From the NCBI GenBank assembly GCA_002382665.1, contig DFZA01000009.1, positions 310,001-374,000 of the forward strand: a stretch of DNA of 64,000 nt. The letters run 5' to 3'. A program made the position numbers and the translations under genes. This DNA is from Peptococcaceae bacterium UBA4068. GTDB taxonomy: Bacteria; Bacillota; Dehalobacteriia; UBA4068. The notes beneath the pieces are model-generated. The model ran no database searches, had not been told where the DNA came from, and worked only from the letters and a program-made list of their open reading frames with translations. Every line of letters starts with the position of its first letter. Position 1 is the stretch's first letter. Below, piece by piece: positions 44,626 through 52,865 of this stretch.

Positions 44626-45819
44626 TTAGAAACCGCATTCCTGGAGCGCCTGATCTAATATTGCCACCGCTTCGTCGATCTCATCATTACTAACAGTCAA
44701 CGGCGGTACAAAACGCAGGACGCTGCCGGCGGTACAATTAATCAGTAAACCTTTACCCTGACAGGCTTCAACAACAGCTCCGGCAGGTTTGTTGGCAACT
44801 AATCCCAGCAGCAATCCCTGGCCCCTGACACTAAGCAGAGAGTCATATTTATCAACAAGCTGCTGCAGTTTACAAATAAAATATTCGCTTTTTAAAGTAA
44901 CACCTTCAGGTATATCTTCAACAAGCATTTGATTGATCGCAGCAACAGCCGCTGCCGTCGCCAGGGGGTTACCGCCGAAGGTTGAGGCATGCTCGCCTGG
45001 TACAAACACGTCTGCGCGCTGGTTAACCAACATCGCGCCAATCGCCACGCCGCCGGCCAATGCTTTGGCCAATGTCATCACATCCGGCTTGACGCCGCTG
45101 TTCTGATAGGCAAACAGTTTGCCTGTACGTCCGCAGCCCACCTGCACTTCATCGAAAATCAACAGCAGGTCATGCTCATCACAGAGATGACGCAACCCAG
45201 CCAGATAACCGGCATGCGCAACAATCACGCCGCCTTCGCCTTGGATCGGCTCGACAATGATTGCGCAGGTTTTATCGGAGATCGCATCCTCAATAGCTGC
45301 CAGATCATTATAAGGAACAGATTTAAAACCGTCCAGCAACGGCTCAAAATTATGGTGAACCTTTTCCTGCCCGGTAGCATTTAATGTCGCCAAAGTCCTG
45401 CCATGAAAAGAATTAGCTGTGGAAATCACTTCATAGCGGTTCGTATAACCTTGCGCTTTGGCATATTTACGCGCCAGCTTAAAGGCGGCTTCATTAGCCT
45501 CAGCGCCGCTGTTGCAAAAAAACGCCTTATCGAAACAGGAATGTTCCACTAGCATCTTGGCTAATTTGACCTGCGGTTCTATCCAATAGAGATTGGAACA
45601 ATGAATTAATTTATGCGCCTGTTCGCTGATCGCTTCAACAACCGCCGGATGACAATGGCCCAGCGCATTAACAGCGATTCCAGCAACGAAATCAAGATAG
45701 CGTTTGCCGTCGGCATCCCAAACGTAGCTACCCTTGCCCTCAACCAAAGCTATCGGTAACCGGCCGTATGTATTCATGACATATTCCTGGCCTTCGGCAA
45801 TTATTTCTTTATTATTCAT
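44626..45819 (-). CDS. argD: Acetylornithine aminotransferase
   Basis: PLP class III transaminase converting N-acetylglutamate semialdehyde to N-acetylornithine; often also serves lysine synthesis. The 397-residue chain has FCNSGAEANEAAFKLAR (about residue 100), the PLP aspartate in IFDEVQVGCGRTG and the Schiff-base lysine in TLAKALAGG. Its ATG overlaps the argB stop by four bases. It lies between argB and argF. Confidence 0.96.
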   Translation of the reverse strand: MNNKEIIAEGQEYVMNTYGRLPIALVEGKGSYVWDADGKRYLDFVAGIAVNALGHCHPAVVEAISEQAHKLIHCSNLYWIEPQVKLAKMLVEHSCFDKAFFCNSGAEANEAAFKLARKYAKAQGYTNRYEVISTANSFHGRTLATLNATGQEKVHHNFEPLLDGFKSVPYNDLAAIEDAISDKTCAIIVEPIQGEGGVIVAHAGYLAGLRHLCDEHDLLLIFDEVQVGCGRTGKLFAYQNSGVKPDVMTLAKALAGGVAIGAMLVNQRADVFVPGEHASTFGGNPLATAAAVAAINQMLVEDIPEGVTLKSEYFICKLQQLVDKYDSLLSVRGQGLLLGLVANKPAGAVVEACQGKGLLINCTAGSVLRFVPPLTVSNDEIDEAVAILDQALQECGF

Positions 45820-46694
45820 GATGGGATCCTCCCTTCCCTAGTGTGCCGCATACTCCCAACCATTGTACCGATACCTTCGCGCGTAAACAACTCCAGCAAC
45901 ACGCTATGTTCGATTCGGCCGTCGAGAATATGGGTACTGCCGACGCCGCCAGCAATGGCGTCGACACAACAATTGACTTTAGGAATCATACCGCCGGTGA
46001 TGATACCGCCCTCAATCAGTTGCGACACATCGGCAATATTAAGATAAGTAATATAGTCCTCTTTGCCCATAATGCCGGTCACATTTGTTAATAAAATCAG
46101 ACGTTCGGCATTCAAGGCCGAGGCAATTTTGCTGGCAGCCTCATCGGCGTTAATATTGTAACTATGTCCCGCTTCATCAACACCTATCGGCGCAATTACC
46201 GGCATATATCCGTTTTCTACCAATGTATACAGCAGTTCTGTATTAACTTCTTTGATTTGCCCAACCATTCCTAAATCTACTTCTGCTTGTTTCTTTTCGC
46301 AAAGCAGCAGCTTGCCGTCTTTACCGCTTAAACCAACCGCCTTACCGCCAATACTGTTGATATGGCGGATAATCTCGGGATTAACTTTACCGACCAATAC
46401 CATTTCTACTACTTCCATAATGTTTTCGTCGGTAATGCGCAAGCCGTCGACGAAACTGCTTTCAATCGATAGTTTTGCCAGCATTAAATTAATTTCAGGG
46501 CCGCCACCATGGACAATAACCGGCTTCATGCCGACCAGTTGCATCAATATCAAATCTTTGATAACGGCAGATTTAAGCTCCTCATCGATCATAGCGTTAC
46601 CGCCGTATTTGACAACAATATACTTGCCATGGAAACGGCGAATATAGGGAAGCGCCTCAACAAGAACGCGTGCTTTATCTGTAGCTGAACTCAT
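45816..46694 (-). CDS. argB: Acetylglutamate kinase
   Basis: Phosphorylates N-acetylglutamate, the second and often feedback-controlled step of arginine synthesis. The 292-residue protein has KYGGNAM near residue 28, VHGGGPEIN near residue 62 and the NADEAASKIA segment. The N-terminal helix before KYGGNAM (LVEALPYIRRFHGK) is the type found in arginine-sensitive hexameric enzymes. It overlaps argD at its end. Confidence 0.96.
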   Translation of the reverse strand: MSSATDKARVLVEALPYIRRFHGKYIVVKYGGNAMIDEELKSAVIKDLILMQLVGMKPVIVHGGGPEINLMLAKLSIESSFVDGLRITDENIMEVVEMVLVGKVNPEIIRHINSIGGKAVGLSGKDGKLLLCEKKQAEVDLGMVGQIKEVNTELLYTLVENGYMPVIAPIGVDEAGHSYNINADEAASKIASALNAERLILLTNVTGIMGKEDYITYLNIADVSQLIEGGIITGGMIPKVNCCVDAIAGGVGSTHILDGRIEHSVLLELFTREGIGTMVGSMRHTREGRIPS

Positions 46695-46734
46695 TTTTTA
46701 TAATCCTTTCTCCGTGGAAATAACTGTAATTTGT

Positions 46735-47964
46735 TTAGGTACGATAATCGCCGTTAATGCGCACATATTCGTAACTTAGATCGCAGCCCCAGGCAGTGGC
46801 CGAAAAAGCGCCACATTTCAAGTTAATATAAACTTTGATGTCTTTGGCAGATAAAATTTTCTTGGCCAATATCTCGTCAAAAACCAGGCCAACGCCATCC
46901 TGCATTACAGTAATACTACCACCATCGCTGCTGATAGTCATATCGGTTTTATTTTCCGGTAAAGTGATACCGGCATAACCAACAGCGCAGATTATCCTGC
47001 CCCAATTGGCGTCTTCACCGAAAAAAGCCGACTTTACCAAATTAGATGCGGCTACCGCTTTAGCGGCCCGAGCGGCGTCTTCACGGCTGAAAGCATTTAC
47101 TACTTCTATCTCCAGCAAATGATTTGCGCCTTCGCCGTCAGCAGCCATCATCTTAGTCAAATCAATACTTATTGCCGTAAGAGCTTCGGTAAACAGCTCA
47201 AAATCAGCAGTATTTTCCTCAATCATTTTGCCGCCGATTATGCCGTTGGCCATAACCAGCATCGAATCATTGGTGCTGGTATCGCCGTCAACCGTTAACA
47301 TATTGAAACTGCGGTCGGCTGCATATTTAACTGCTGTTTGCAAAACAGCGCTGTTAATCGGCATATCTGTCGTAATAAAGCAAAGCAATGTCGCCATATT
47401 AGGATGGATCATCCCCGAACCTTTGGCCATACCGCCAATAGTGGCGACGCGGCCGTCGGAGAGCGTAATTTCCACTGCAACTTCCTTTGACACCGTATCA
47501 GTTGTCATAATCGCTTGCGCAGCGTCATTGCCGCCATCCGGCGAAAGAACGGGCGCAATGGCTTTTATTCCGGCCTTAATTACTTCCATCGGCAAATTCA
47601 CACCGATTACGCCGGTAGAACAGACCAACACTTGATCAGCAGCAATATTTAATTCCGCAGCAACTGCAGCGGCCATTGATAAGGTGTCTTCTACACCTTG
47701 ATCTCCGGTAACCGCGTTAGCATTACCGCTGTTAGCCACCAGGGCTGAAGCAGTTCCGCGTTCAACTACCTGCCTGCAATAATTAACCGGCGCGGCAGCA
47801 TAAAGATTTTGGGTAAATACACCGCCGATTTTCGCTGGTTGTGCAGTATAAACAAGCGCTAAATCATTTTTTATAGAATTTTTTCTGATGCCGGCATGAA
47901 TACCGGCGGCCATAAAACCCTTGGCTGCGGTAACTCCGCCGGAAATATATTTTAATTTTGTCAT
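46735..47964 (-). CDS. argJ: Bifunctional ornithine acetyltransferase / N-acetylglutamate synthase
   Basis: Transfers the acetyl group from acetylornithine to glutamate and can also use acetyl-CoA, closing the cyclic arginine pathway. The 409-residue proenzyme contains GGMAKGSGMIHPNMATLL; autocleavage occurs before the conserved threonine in MATLL (about residue 192), which becomes the nucleophile. No argA is present here, consistent with the cyclic route. It lies between argC and argB. Confidence 0.96.
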   Translation of the reverse strand: MTKLKYISGGVTAAKGFMAAGIHAGIRKNSIKNDLALVYTAQPAKIGGVFTQNLYAAAPVNYCRQVVERGTASALVANSGNANAVTGDQGVEDTLSMAAAVAAELNIAADQVLVCSTGVIGVNLPMEVIKAGIKAIAPVLSPDGGNDAAQAIMTTDTVSKEVAVEITLSDGRVATIGGMAKGSGMIHPNMATLLCFITTDMPINSAVLQTAVKYAADRSFNMLTVDGDTSTNDSMLVMANGIIGGKMIEENTADFELFTEALTAISIDLTKMMAADGEGANHLLEIEVVNAFSREDAARAAKAVAASNLVKSAFFGEDANWGRIICAVGYAGITLPENKTDMTISSDGGSITVMQDGVGLVFDEILAKKILSAKDIKVYINLKCGAFSATAWGCDLSYEYVRINGDYRT

Positions 47965-47995
47965 ATTATCACCTTAATTCTTTGAAAATTAATTA

Positions 47996-49048
47996 TCAAG
48001 GATAGAGAGGCGCCATCTGTAATGCCGTATTTTCCGGATATCCGCTCATAACATTTAAATTCTGAATTGCTTGCCCCGCAGCTCCCTTAACCAGATTGTC
48101 GATAACAGAGCAGACGATCGCTCTGCCGGTACGCTGATCAGCGGTTACGCCAACACAACAGAAGTTGCTTCCCAGCGTATATTTGCTCTCCGGCCATTTA
48201 CCGTGGGGCTGAACATGAACAAAGTACTCTTGATTATACTCTTTTTTGTACAAATCGGTCAATTCCTCACCGGAAATTTCACTGATTAAATTTGCATAAG
48301 CAGTAATATATATACCACGTGTCATCGGAACCAAATGAGGGGTAAAGTTAAGCGTTATCGAACAACCTGCCAAGTCTGATAAGACCTGCTCAATTTCAGG
48401 AGTATGCCGATGATTGGCAACGCCGTAAGCCTTAAAACTGCTGTTCACCTCAGAAAACAGAGAGCCTACTACAGGCTTACGCCCCGCACCGGAAGTACCG
48501 CTTTTGGCATCTATGATAATAGTAGCAGTATCAATCAATTTGTTCTTCAGCAGTGGGTTAAGGCCAAGAATAGTCGCCGTAGGATAACAACCGGGATTGC
48601 CTACCGCCGACGCTGTTTTGATCTGTTGACGATAGATCTCCGGCAAACCATATACCGCGGAGGCGGTTAAATCGGCTTGCCGATGTGGTACATTATACCA
48701 CTGCTCAAAAATATCAGCTTTGCGGAAACGCAAGTCTGCACCAAGATCGATGACCTTTTTACCGGCGGCAACAGCCTTGGCGGCAATTGGCGCGGCCTCA
48801 CCATGTCCCATAATTAAAAACAACAATTCGCTGTCTTTGATAATTTGATCAATTACTGCCGGATCGGCAGAATTTTCAATTTGTATATTGTATAAACCCC
48901 GCAAATGAGGAAAGACATCGGCAATCTGCTGACCTGCCGCACTGCCAGCGGAACAATGTACCAGATCGACACTATGATGATTATATATTAACCTTAACAG
49001 TTCGCCGCCAACATAGCTGGCGATACCGATAATCGACACCTTTGTCAT
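47996..49048 (-). CDS. argC: N-acetyl-gamma-glutamyl-phosphate reductase
   Basis: NADPH-dependent reduction of N-acetylglutamyl phosphate, third step of arginine synthesis. The 350-residue protein starts with the Rossmann segment GIASYVGGELLRL and has the catalytic cysteine in GNPGCYPTAT (about residue 150) and a HRHTPEIEQ motif. GGAGG precedes the ATG at 49048. It is the first gene of the operon, behind a promoter overlapped by an ARG box, so arginine repression by an ArgR/AhrC protein is likely. Confidence 0.96.
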   Translation of the reverse strand: MTKVSIIGIASYVGGELLRLIYNHHSVDLVHCSAGSAAGQQIADVFPHLRGLYNIQIENSADPAVIDQIIKDSELLFLIMGHGEAAPIAAKAVAAGKKVIDLGADLRFRKADIFEQWYNVPHRQADLTASAVYGLPEIYRQQIKTASAVGNPGCYPTATILGLNPLLKNKLIDTATIIIDAKSGTSGAGRKPVVGSLFSEVNSSFKAYGVANHRHTPEIEQVLSDLAGCSITLNFTPHLVPMTRGIYITAYANLISEISGEELTDLYKKEYNQEYFVHVQPHGKWPESKYTLGSNFCCVGVTADQRTGRAIVCSVIDNLVKGAAGQAIQNLNVMSGYPENTALQMAPLYP

Positions 49049-49081
49049 GGTAAAACCTCCGCTATCTTAAATTATAGTAAC

Positions 49082-49110
49082 ATAATACGACACTGTGAAT
49101 AAAAATGCAA
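49082..49110 (-). promoter_or_regulatory. Promoter of the arg operon
   Basis: Minus strand TTGCAT (49110-49105), 17 bases, TATTAT (49087-49082), about 30 bases upstream of argC. The ARG box covers the -35 box and the spacer. Confidence 0.75.
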
Positions 49111-49111
49111 G
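49094..49111. promoter_or_regulatory. ARG box (ArgR/AhrC operator)
   Basis: TGTGAATAAAAATGCAAG matches the Bacillus consensus CATGAATAAAAATKCAAK, recalled from the literature, at 16 of 18 positions. Its position over the -35 element fits arginine-dependent repression. Confidence 0.8.
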
Positions 49112-49147
49112 CAAAAATTTAAAAAAAATTTAATTTCTATCTAATTT

Positions 49148-49831
49148 TTATTGATCTTTAGTTGTTAAATATTCTATTATTCCTTTTACCAGCGCATATG
49201 ATATATCCCATTGATACTCTGAGGTATTCAACATTTCCTCCTCGCTGACGTTGGAAAGAAATCCTACTTCCGTAATTACAGCAGCGCAAGTTAAATGTTT
49301 AAGAATATAGGCGTCTTTATGCGCCAGCGCCACGCGGTTGGTGGTCCCCAATAATTGCATCTGTTTTTGGATGGCGTTGGCTAACTGCTCGCTTTGAGGA
49401 TTGCTGATTGAATAAAATACTTGCGCGCCATGGGCTGAAGGGGTGCGGGGAAAACTATTCCCATGAATACTTATATATAAATCTGCTTTATTATTAGTTG
49501 CCAAACTGACGCGGGCGTTAAGATCGCCGCGTTTATCATCGGCTAAAGACATGTCTTTTTCTCTGGTCATAATCACCGTTGCGCCGCTATTACGTAACAG
49601 TTCGGCGGTTTTTTTAGCAATTTCCAGATTAAGCTGTTTTTCAATACTGCCGTTCTTGCCGATAACTCCGGGATCTTTGCCGCCATGACCGGCGTCAATA
49701 ACGATGACGCGTCCAAACAGAGTTGAAGATAAAGCCGGAGTAGCAGTCTTGTAAGCGACCAGAGTAATTATACCGGCAATAAGAATCAGCAAAACAATAA
49801 TTATATGGCGCTTACGCAGTACCAGAATCAT
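49148..49831 (-). CDS. cwlD: N-acetylmuramoyl-L-alanine amidase, CwlD-like
   Basis: Zinc amidase of the Amidase_3 family cutting the lactyl-peptide bond of peptidoglycan; CwlD acts on spore cortex. The 227-residue protein has an N-terminal membrane anchor (residues 7-27), then zinc ligands in DAGHGGKDPG, the glutamate in EKQLNLEIAKK, the histidine in SIHGNSFP and the catalytic glutamate in ITEVGFLSN. I chose the ATG at 49831 behind GGAGG; the frame extends upstream to 49882 without a site. A vegetative amidase cannot be excluded, but size and single anchor fit CwlD. Confidence 0.85.
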   Translation of the reverse strand: MILVLRKRHIIIVLLILIAGIITLVAYKTATPALSSTLFGRVIVIDAGHGGKDPGVIGKNGSIEKQLNLEIAKKTAELLRNSGATVIMTREKDMSLADDKRGDLNARVSLATNNKADLYISIHGNSFPRTPSAHGAQVFYSISNPQSEQLANAIQKQMQLLGTTNRVALAHKDAYILKHLTCAAVITEVGFLSNVSEEEMLNTSEYQWDISYALVKGIIEYLTTKDQ

Positions 49832-49931
49832 AAAAAACACCTCCGCAAACAGGTTATGTTGCGCAGGTGTCAAGTATGACATTAGGTATTTTTTTTGAAT
49901 ATGGTCTGAAAAAGGAAAACCCCTTATATTA

Positions 49932-50058
49932 TCAGGCTGTTAAGAAACAAACCAGACTAGGCGGCAGGGATGGTCAGCTAGGGAACGTGCTAAAAGGTAC
50001 GTGACCGACGCTGATTATACCGACAACGACGTATGGCGCAGTTTATGGACAGCCTGAC
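49932..50058 (-). repeat. Structured intergenic repeat, copy D (core type 2)
   Basis: Ends form a 9-bp perfect inverted repeat TCAGGCTGT/ACAGCCTGA. The left end is shorter than in A-C, the right end still reads GACGTAT-GCG-AGTTTAT-GACA. The core matches copy B (GGCGGCAGGGA, GCTAGGG, GTACGTGACC). It ends within three bases of the stop of the MOSC-MogA gene. Confidence 0.8.
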
Positions 50059-50059
50059 G

Positions 50060-50992
50060 CTATTTGGAACTGCCGCATTCAGACGCAACTCCCCGTAATA
50101 TGTCTATACCATGCGGCAGCGCAGTCATCACCGCCTGTAGATTCTCACGCACTGCCTTGGGACTGCCAGGCAGATTGATAATCAGGCTGCGTCCTCTGAT
50201 ACCGGCAATCGCGCGCGATAACATAGCATGAGGGCTGACGGCAAGCGACGACGCCCGCATGGCCTCCGGTAAACCCGGAACCTGCCGTTCGATCACATCC
50301 AGAGTTGCCTCCGGAGTAACGTCACGCAGTGAAAAACCGGTACCGCCACTTACTAATATTAAATCGTAGCGGTATTGATCAGCCATCTGCCGCATTGCTG
50401 CCGCAAGCTGTTCTCTTTCATCAGGAATTATTTGCGTGTCCAATGTTATGCCGCCAATCTGGGCAATTGTTTCGGCAGCAGCAACGCCGCTCTTATCTTC
50501 CCGCTGACCGGCTGAGCATTTATCACTGGCCACAATTACGCCAACTGTGATAATGCTGTTATCAACTTTAATCTCATCACCGTTAGTCAACTCGCCACCG
50601 CTCAGCACGCGGATAAAGATACCCTCTCGCGGCATCACACAATCCCCGGCCTGCTGATATATAGCACAATGAGTATGGCATTCTTTGCCGATCTGACTGA
50701 CTTCGCCAATAACTTGCTCACCCAACCGCAGCCTGGTACCGATCGGTAAAGTATAAAGTTCGATACCTTGCGTAGTCAGGTTTTCCGCAAAATCGCCGCA
50801 ACCGACGTCCAGCCCTTTGGCACGCATCTTTTCGATACTCTCCCAGGCCAGCAGACTGACTTGTCTATGCCATTCGCCTGAGGCATGGGCGTCTCCTTCA
50901 ATGCCGTATTCGCGTAGCAAATTGGCATGACCAACGTCTTTCTTTCTCATACCTTTGTTGGGACTGGTACAAATTGCTATTACTTTAGCCAT
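50060..50992 (-). CDS. MOSC-MogA fusion protein (molybdopterin cofactor maturation)
   Basis: Two domains in 310 residues. Residues 1-145 form a MOSC domain (GIEGDAHA, HRQVSLL, GDFAENL, with the conserved cysteine in KECHTHC), a family that handles sulfur for molybdenum cofactor. Residues 150-310 form a MogA/MoaB molybdopterin adenylyltransferase (GVIVASDKCSAGQREDKSG, LVSGGTGFSLRDVTPEAT, NLPGSPKAV). The fusion couples pterin adenylation to a MOSC sulfur step. It overlaps the end of moaC by 13 bases and is followed by repeat D. It likely serves the AOR enzyme in this window. Confidence 0.9.
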   Translation of the reverse strand: MAKVIAICTSPNKGMRKKDVGHANLLREYGIEGDAHASGEWHRQVSLLAWESIEKMRAKGLDVGCGDFAENLTTQGIELYTLPIGTRLRLGEQVIGEVSQIGKECHTHCAIYQQAGDCVMPREGIFIRVLSGGELTNGDEIKVDNSIITVGVIVASDKCSAGQREDKSGVAAAETIAQIGGITLDTQIIPDEREQLAAAMRQMADQYRYDLILVSGGTGFSLRDVTPEATLDVIERQVPGLPEAMRASSLAVSPHAMLSRAIAGIRGRSLIINLPGSPKAVRENLQAVMTALPHGIDILRGVASECGSSK

Positions 50993-51480
50993 AATTGCTC
51001 TCCCTCCCTGACAAAACGTCCGCTTTTGCCGCCATCCTTTAATATCAGTCGAATATCGCCGATTACCATGGCGCGGTCCACTGCCTTACACATATCATAT
51101 ATCGTCAAAGCAGCAGCCGACACGGCGGTTAACGCTTCCATTTCTACGCCGGTAGCGCCGGACAAATTAACGGTAGACTCTATCTCAATCTTACTATTTT
51201 CATAATCAAAACGAAAATCAATATCTATGCCGCTCAACAACAGCGGATGACACATCGGTATTAAATCAGGCGTACGCTTGGCCGCCATAATGCCCGCCAC
51301 TTGCGCTACAGCCAGTACATCTCCTTTAGTAATCTCCTTGTCAGTGATTAATTTGAGCGTTTCGGGACGCATTGCAATCCAACCGCGGGCAATAGCGGTG
51401 CGATTGGTTTCGGCTTTGGCAGATACATCGACCATCTTGGCACGGCCTTGTTTGCCGATGTGAGTCAGTTGATTTTCCAT
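50980..51480 (-). CDS. moaC: Cyclic pyranopterin monophosphate synthase
   Basis: Second enzyme of molybdenum/tungsten pterin synthesis, converting the MoaA product to cyclic pyranopterin monophosphate. The 166-residue protein has MVDVSAKAETNRTAIARG (residues 16-33), IPMCHPLLL and GVEMEALTAVS, all family motifs including the catalytic lysine/asparagine region near MCKAVDR. moaA, moaE and moeA are not in this window. Its end overlaps the MOSC-MogA gene; mobB lies 20 bases upstream of its start. Confidence 0.96.
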   Translation of the reverse strand: MENQLTHIGKQGRAKMVDVSAKAETNRTAIARGWIAMRPETLKLITDKEITKGDVLAVAQVAGIMAAKRTPDLIPMCHPLLLSGIDIDFRFDYENSKIEIESTVNLSGATGVEMEALTAVSAAALTIYDMCKAVDRAMVIGDIRLILKDGGKSGRFVREGEQLWLK

Positions 51481-51500
51481 TAGCTTTCCTCCACTTGCAG

Positions 51501-51974
51501 TTAATTTAAATTTAGATAATTGATTATAAAGTCGGCTATCTGGGTAATATCGTCACGGTCAAAATTGCCACCTTCTCCGATAATGCCAACTACACCCGGG
51601 GATTCAGTCATTTCGTCGCTTTCCCCCAAGAGGCAAATCTCCAGTCGCGGATGCGATTCATGCTTGTAACCTTCCACCAAAATCAAATCGTAACGGCCAG
51701 TTTGAGCCAAAATCTCAGCCGCTGTGACAAGGTTGGGTTCTTGCGACGGAGCTGACTGGATAATCCAGCCCGAATCTGTTACCAGCATTGATGTATCGGC
51801 GCCGGATTCGATAAATCGGCTACCGTCCTTATCGGGCAGCTGCAGATGACGGCCATGCTTTAATACCGCGACGGTCAAGCCGCGGCGGCGTAATTCAGAA
51901 ATTAGCTTGCATATCAACGTCGTTTTACCGCTGTTGGCATGAGCTGCGGCAATACCAAAAATCGGTGTGGTCAT
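51501..51974 (-). CDS. mobB: Molybdopterin-guanine dinucleotide biosynthesis adaptor MobB
   Basis: P-loop GTPase that assists attachment of GMP to molybdopterin. The 157-residue protein has HANSGKTTLICKLI as the P-loop, with HANSGKT in place of the more usual GxSGSGKT, then VLKHGRH and LVEGYKHE, both typical of MobB. I chose the ATG at 51974: AAGGA ends six bases ahead of it, while the ATG at 51980 lies too close to that site. It starts the mobB-moaC-MOSC/mogA run. Confidence 0.9.
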   Translation of the reverse strand: MTTPIFGIAAAHANSGKTTLICKLISELRRRGLTVAVLKHGRHLQLPDKDGSRFIESGADTSMLVTDSGWIIQSAPSQEPNLVTAAEILAQTGRYDLILVEGYKHESHPRLEICLLGESDEMTESPGVVGIIGEGGNFDRDDITQIADFIINYLNLN

Positions 51975-52013
51975 AATCATTCCTTGTCCATATTTGCTGA
52001 AATAGAGACTTCT

Positions 52014-52142
52014 ATGAATGTTAATATAATCCTGCCAAAAAGAGTCGGTTGGTATGACCTATTATATTATTTACCGATCTTTGGTGTTATATTTCTCATC
52101 ATCACGTTTAACTCAGACAGTATTTCAACTGATCTAACTTAA
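52014..52142 (+). CDS. Possible small membrane peptide (42 aa)
   Basis: Open frame beginning MNVNIILPKRVGWYDLL and containing one hydrophobic helix (about residues 18-32) followed by an acidic tail. Its stop codon lies eight bases before a strong + strand terminator, which suggests a short transcript ends here. The ribosome site is weak (AGAGA) and I did not find a convincing promoter. It is divergent from mobB. Not recognised. Confidence 0.3.
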   Translation: MNVNIILPKRVGWYDLLYYLPIFGVIFLIITFNSDSISTDLT

Positions 52143-52148
52143 TAATGA

Positions 52149-52186
52149 GAGAAAGCAGATATATCAAAATATCTGCTTTCTTATTT
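52149..52186 (+). terminator. Intrinsic terminator, + strand
   Basis: Perfect 12-bp arms GAAAGCAGATAT/ATATCTGCTTTC (52151-52162 and 52169-52180) followed by TTATTTTA. No annotated + strand gene precedes it except the small frame at 52014. Confidence 0.75.
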
Positions 52187-52253
52187 TAAATAAGAGGATT
52201 AGTAAATAACCCCTTATCAAAAACAAAGGAACAATAGCGTCCTATATCCTATA

Positions 52254-52688
52254 TTACACCAAAATATCTAAAATATTGCCGCTCTTAGTTAAATAATCGT
52301 TATAGGTTGTTGCGGTATATGCACCTACCAAATTATCAACTTCCTCAGTTTTTAATGAATCGGTATATTCAATAATATCATAGATGTCATCAGTCCCCGC
52401 ATCACCAGAGAGCAGGCGGACAATACCGGGCTTCGTAGCATCATAAGTGCCTACTTGACTAGCCGAAAAAGCATTTTTGACATAGCTATCTACATTACCT
52501 ATTGAAAACGAATTTTCGAAATCTGTGACATCATTTAATGCGGTCAGTGCACTGGATACATCCGAAACATTATATGTATCTTTGGCAACCTGAGATGAAT
52601 CGACTGCATTTTCCGTATATTTATCGCTGTTGATCAATGAGTAATAATTATATAAATAGCTCGCTTGCGAGGATATTGTTAATCCCAT
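52254..52688 (-). CDS. Hypothetical acidic tyrosine-rich protein
   Basis: I do not recognise this 144-residue protein. It starts MGLTISSQASYLYNYY, has no cysteine, no signal peptide and no membrane helix, and is rich in Asp, Ser, Thr and Tyr. Repeated short patterns such as SDVSSALTALNDV and DSYVKNAFSASQV suggest amphipathic helices. GGGAGG precedes the ATG at 52688. It stands alone between mobB and a lipoprotein gene. The N-terminus is reminiscent of flagellar or surface-appendage proteins, but that is a guess. Confidence 0.65.
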   Translation of the reverse strand: MGLTISSQASYLYNYYSLINSDKYTENAVDSSQVAKDTYNVSDVSSALTALNDVTDFENSFSIGNVDSYVKNAFSASQVGTYDATKPGIVRLLSGDAGTDDIYDIIEYTDSLKTEEVDNLVGAYTATTYNDYLTKSGNILDILV

Positions 52689-52767
52689 ATCAGACGCCTC
52701 CCAGATTGTGCATCTAAATCTCCTCGTTATTTATATCGGCATTTAATAAAGGAAAATGAGGCTATTT

Positions 52768-52804
52768 TAAAAAAGACAAGCGCTTAATTAAAGCGCCTGT
52801 CTTT
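52768..52804 (-). terminator. Intrinsic terminator after the lipoprotein gene
   Basis: AAAGACA-GCGCTT arms pair with one mismatch (52772-52785 region with 52790-52804), and six U residues follow on the minus strand, about 60-100 bases after the stop at 52866. Confidence 0.75.
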
Positions 52805-52865
52805 GTACAGTTATAAGCAACAATAGTAACCTACTTAAATAACTCCACTTACTTAAACTTAACAG

